Assembly: GCA_946478765.1 (NCBI GenBank) | Contig: CAMLDH010000140.1 | Location: 1-8,762 of the forward strand | Length of the DNA stretch: 8,762 nt | Reading direction: 5' to 3' | Source of the DNA: an uncultured Oxalobacteraceae bacterium | GTDB lineage: Bacteria; Pseudomonadota; Gammaproteobacteria; Burkholderiales; Burkholderiaceae | Shown here: one piece after another, positions 6,170-8,762 of the stretch | Position numbering within the stretch: position 1 is the first letter of the stretch | How the letters are laid out: each line of letters starts with the position of its first letter | Notes under the pieces: model-generated | Seen by the model: the letters and a program-made list of their open reading frames with translations, nothing else | Told to the model about the DNA's origin: nothing | Databases searched by the model: none | Made by a program: the position numbers and the translations under genes

Positions 6170-7105
6170 TTATAAAGCTCCTTTGCGGTTGTACCGTGGT
6201 GTCTGATCGTGTTCCACCAATTGGTGCGCCAGATACAGGTTGGCGATCTTCTTTCCGTTCAACGTCAATGCGGTCAATTTCAACCCGGCTCCGTTTAATT
6301 CGCCATGGACTGCCGCCGCGATGGCGTGCACCTGAAATTCGGCCAGATCGGCGTCGCGAATCCACGCATGCACGCCGTCTTTCGCGTGATAGAGGTGCAA
6401 TTGCCTGAGCGCATACGGTTGATCGGCGTGCGGCAGATCAAGCGGCCGACGCGCTTGATCTGCGTCGCCGGCGCCGCTCGTGTCTTGCGAATCGGCAGCC
6501 GTACCGGTGTCCGCAGATGGCAGCGCGCGCTCACCTAGGAGGGCGACTCCGACATGGCTAGCCGGTTTCGCTATCGCATTTGGCTGCTGCGTATTTTTCG
6601 CTTCCGCAGCAATCCCGCCCTGGCCCGCTCGATAGGGCACGCCGCCCGCCTCGCCAAGGAGGTGTGTCTCACTCACCTGCGACATAGCGTCGGCACCGAA
6701 TGTGCCCTGCGCGCGTCCGCTTCCCAGATCCGAGAGGGACGCGCGCACATCATTGCCCACCCGGTACAATGTCTGTTCATCGCGGGGTCCGTCGACGGTA
6801 GTTCGACGCGCGTTGCCCGCATCATGCTGCGCCGAAGAGGATAATGCCGGCGTGCGTTCCGTCTCTGCGTCAGGCGACAGGCTTGCGTTACGCACATCGT
6901 CTGGGCTGCGCCCGCCGCCGACAGCGCCGCGCTCGCTTTCGCCACCGCATTCGGCTGCGCTTGGACGCTTGGCGGCATTCAACTCGAGCAATGCACGCTC
7001 CAGTTCCAGCATCCATCCGCTGTGGCGCACCGATGCTGTTTGGCAATCCGCACGCAACGATGCACCGCCGGCATACGATGCGGGAATTTCAAGATTGCTT
7101 GTCAT
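6170..7105 (-). CDS. fliK: FliK-like hook-length control protein (divergent)
   Basis: FliK is an exported molecular ruler that stops hook growth and switches the export gate to filament substrates. I chose the ATG at 7105 (311 residues), which overlaps fliJ by 17 bases and has GGA five bases upstream. An in-frame TTG at 7150 would add 15 residues but lies deeper inside fliJ and has less support. Residues about 45-230 are low-complexity, rich in Ala, Gly, Ser, Asp, Arg and Gln and probably disordered, as expected for a ruler region. The last 80 residues look folded. There is a strand-turn-strand (LRQLHLYHAKDGVHAWIR), a helix (LAEFQVHAIAAAVHGELNGA) and another strand (LKLTALTLN). That topology matches the FliK C-terminal switch domain, although the family's usual sequence motifs are weak. 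The TAA stop is immediately adjacent to the flgD ATG. Identity is inferred mainly from the position between fliJ and flgD. Confidence 0.62.
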   Translation of the reverse strand: MTSNLEIPASYAGGASLRADCQTASVRHSGWMLELERALLELNAAKRPSAAECGGESERGAVGGGRSPDDVRNASLSPDAETERTPALSSSAQHDAGNARRTTVDGPRDEQTLYRVGNDVRASLSDLGSGRAQGTFGADAMSQVSETHLLGEAGGVPYRAGQGGIAAEAKNTQQPNAIAKPASHVGVALLGERALPSADTGTAADSQDTSGAGDADQARRPLDLPHADQPYALRQLHLYHAKDGVHAWIRDADLAEFQVHAIAAAVHGELNGAGLKLTALTLNGKKIANLYLAHQLVEHDQTPRYNRKGAL

Positions 7106-7559
7106 GCTTTTCCAGCCGTGTCTGAAGGGTCGACCAATGGTCGTCCGCAAATTTAAAATCGTCGGTCAAGCGCAACTTGACGAATTCCGCCTTCATTTCG
7201 TCGCGATGCTGTTCAACCGCTTCCACGCCGCGCTGCGCCGCGACGACACGATCGATCAGCGCGTCCCGATCACGCTCCTGCCGGGCGATTGCTTGCTCCT
7301 GGAGCAAGCGCCGCTTCGCGAGGTCTTGCATGTAGTTCGTCAATACGGTAAAGCCATCGATCGTCAGGGTCCCGCTCGCACGCTTTTTCCATTCGTTCGC
7401 CGCGGCGTCAATGCTGCCCTGCATGCCGGCAAGTTCGTCTTTCAGTGCCAATACTGCTTCGTTCGCCTGATTCAATTCCAGCAATAAGGCATCGAGGTCC
7501 CACTGTCGCGTCAGCAGGACGGGTTCAAGCGCGTAGCGGAACCGTGCATTGCGGGTCAT
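7089..7559 (-). CDS. fliJ: FliJ-like export ATPase stalk / chaperone-escort protein
   Basis: This is a 156-residue, strongly charged, mostly helical protein directly after the ATPase gene. FliJ proteins are small two-helix coiled coils that insert into the FliI ring and link it to FlhA. Long heptad-like helices are visible at about residues 20-60 (LELNQANEAVLALKDELAGM) and 75-130 (QDLAKRRLLQEQAIARQERD and onward). The N-terminus (RFRYALEPVLLTRQWDLD) resembles the usual FliJ opening, where an F-x-L-x-x-L/V-L pattern begins helix 1. No membrane segment or signal peptide is present. The ATG at 7559 overlaps the fliI stop by four bases, and a GAGGG lies about nine bases upstream. FliJ is poorly conserved in sequence, so the call rests on size, helix pattern and position. 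The injectisome equivalent SctO is the alternative. Confidence 0.82.
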   Translation of the reverse strand: MTRNARFRYALEPVLLTRQWDLDALLLELNQANEAVLALKDELAGMQGSIDAAANEWKKRASGTLTIDGFTVLTNYMQDLAKRRLLQEQAIARQERDRDALIDRVVAAQRGVEAVEQHRDEMKAEFVKLRLTDDFKFADDHWSTLQTRLEKHDKQS

Positions 7560-8762
7560 GACTTGCCGCCCTCGCCCAGTGCATTGCGCATGCGCGCCAT
7601 GGTGTCCTGCCGCGCGGTCGATTCCAGGATCGACTGGCGCAGCACGCTGCTGATCGCCGGGAACACCTGCAGCGCGCGATCGACCGCGGGATTGCTGCCA
7701 ACCCGGTATGCGCCCATGTCGACCATCTGCCGGTTTCGTTCATAGACGGACAGCGACTCTACAACCGCCGCCATCAGTTTCTGCTCCTCCTGGCTCACCA
7801 GATCCGTGGCGAGGCGGCTGATGCTGTGCAGGACGTCGATCGCCGGAAAATGCCCTTCATGCGCCAAGTCGCGCGACAACATGATGTGGCCGTCCAAGGT
7901 GGCGCGCACGATGTCCGATATCGGTTCATTAAAATCGTCGCCCTCGACCAGCACCGTGTACAGGGCCGTAATCGATCCCCCGGAGTCGGTTGTACCGCAG
8001 CGCTCGCACAGCGCGGGGATTTCATTGAACACCGATGGCGTATATCCGCGCGAAGTCGGCGGCTCGCCTGCCGCCAGTCCGATTTCCCGCCGCGCCATCG
8101 CAAACCGCGTTACCGAATCCATCATCAGCAGCACCTGCTTTCCCTGGTCCCGGAAATGTTCGGCAATCGCGGTCGCCGCATAGGCCGCACGATTGCGCAC
8201 CAGCGCCGGCTGGTCGGAGGTGGCAACCACTACCACGCTGCGCCGCATGCCTTCGGTCCCAAGGTGTTTTTCGATGAACTCACGCACCTCCCTGCCCCGT
8301 TCACCGATCAGTGCAATAACATTGATGTCGGCCTTCACATCCCGGGCCAGCATGCCGAGCAAGGTGCTCTTGCCAACGCCGCTACCGGCAAAAATGCCCA
8401 TACGCTGGCCGCGTCCAAGCGGCAGCAGGCAATCGATTGCGCGCACGCCGGTCTCGATCAAGGTGGAAATGCGTGGCCGCGTGAGCGGATTCAACGGCGC
8501 CGCATGCAGCGACCGGGTGTCGCGGGCTTTGGGCACGCTGCCCCCGTCGAGCGGCACTCCAAACGCATCCACCACGCGTCCCAGCAATCCGTCGCCGACC
8601 GGCATGCGCGGATGCTGGCCGGTCGCCACCACCTCGTTGCCGCTTCCTACCCCGCGCAGCTCGCCGTACGGCATCAGGACGACGCGTCCGGGCTTTACCC
8701 CCACCACTTCCGCCAACAATTTGTCTTGCGCGTATCCGGGGATGATTTCGCATATCTCGCCG
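7556..8762 (-). CDS. fliI: Flagellar type III export ATPase FliI (N-terminus cut by window edge)
   Basis: FliI is the cytoplasmic hexameric ATPase that helps deliver flagellar export substrates to the membrane gate. The reading frame stays open to the right edge, starting mid-protein (GEICEIIPGYAQDK...), so about 401 residues are visible. FliI proteins are usually about 440-460 residues, so only a few dozen N-terminal residues should be missing. A TTG at 8719 could be mistaken for a start, but family-like sequence continues upstream of it. Key motifs are the Walker A loop AGSGVGKST (codons about 8389-8363), the Walker B strand QVLLMMDSVTRFAMA, the following GEPPTSRGYTPSVF, and LDGHIMLSRDLAHEGHFPAID. 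These are F1-beta/FliI/SctN family signatures. The C-terminal segment MGAYRVGSNPAVDRAL is also typical. The TGA stop overlaps the fliJ ATG by four bases (ATGA). The injectisome homologue SctN is the alternative, but the flagellar neighbours (flgD, flgE, fliA) decide for FliI. Confidence 0.96.
   Translation of the reverse strand, partial: GEICEIIPGYAQDKLLAEVVGVKPGRVVLMPYGELRGVGSGNEVVATGQHPRMPVGDGLLGRVVDAFGVPLDGGSVPKARDTRSLHAAPLNPLTRPRISTLIETGVRAIDCLLPLGRGQRMGIFAGSGVGKSTLLGMLARDVKADINVIALIGERGREVREFIEKHLGTEGMRRSVVVVATSDQPALVRNRAAYAATAIAEHFRDQGKQVLLMMDSVTRFAMARREIGLAAGEPPTSRGYTPSVFNEIPALCERCGTTDSGGSITALYTVLVEGDDFNEPISDIVRATLDGHIMLSRDLAHEGHFPAIDVLHSISRLATDLVSQEEQKLMAAVVESLSVYERNRQMVDMGAYRVGSNPAVDRALQVFPAISSVLRQSILESTARQDTMARMRNALGEGGKS

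Noticed and set aside
6554..6844. Plus-strand open frame of 96 codons inside fliK, with AGGAGGG (6537-6543) 10 bases before its ATG
   Set aside because: It is fully antisense to the fliK-like gene, the product is arginine-rich and has no family features, and GC-rich low-complexity DNA readily yields such frames. The ribosome-site match alone is not enough.
3417..8762. Non-flagellar injectisome (Sct) interpretation of the cluster
   Set aside because: FliI, FliJ, FliM, FliN and FliP all have injectisome homologues, and the short FliM invites the idea. However, a full-length hook protein, a hook cap protein and a FliA-type sigma factor in the same operon make this a flagellar locus.

Overview
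The window is GC-rich DNA from a Gram-negative bacterium, most likely a proteobacterium. Burkholderiales/Oxalobacteraceae-like is my guess from the base composition and the look of the proteins, but I cannot test it here. Essentially the whole window is one leftward-transcribed flagellar gene cluster on the minus strand. There is no sign of rRNA, tRNA, mobile elements, CRISPR or plus-strand genes.

Right to left, in transcription order, the genes are fliI (ATPase, cut at its N-terminus by the window edge), fliJ, a fliK-like gene, flgD, flgE, fliM, fliN, fliO, fliP and a fliA-type sigma factor. Neighbouring genes overlap by 1 to 17 bases or are separated by at most about 23 bases, so the run from fliI to fliA reads as one translationally coupled operon. 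An 87-base gap containing a perfect 10-bp inverted repeat follows. Then comes a gene for a protein built almost entirely of tetratricopeptide (TPR) repeats. The last 206 bases on the left hold no gene that I can support, but they carry a sigma-28-like promoter candidate pointing leftward out of the window.

The products together cover part of a flagellum. They include the export ATPase and its stalk (FliI, FliJ), the hook-length ruler or switch (FliK-like), the hook cap (FlgD), the hook (FlgE), the rotor C-ring (FliM, FliN), part of the membrane export gate and its assembly factor (FliO, FliP), and a late-gene sigma factor (FliA).

The main points of interest are these. The hook genes flgD-flgE sit between fliK and fliM, where enteric-type clusters carry fliL. 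This order resembles the fla/che operons of Bacillus and spirochaetes. FliM is only 261 residues and lacks the N-terminal CheY-binding segment and any recognisable middle-domain motif. FlgD is short (132 residues). FliP is followed directly by a sigma factor rather than by fliQ-fliR. The sigma factor has an unusual region 3. A TPR protein of unknown role closes the visible set. My inference is a secondary or divergent, possibly non-chemotactic, flagellar system with its own sigma factor. An ordinary but rearranged primary flagellum cannot be excluded from this window alone.
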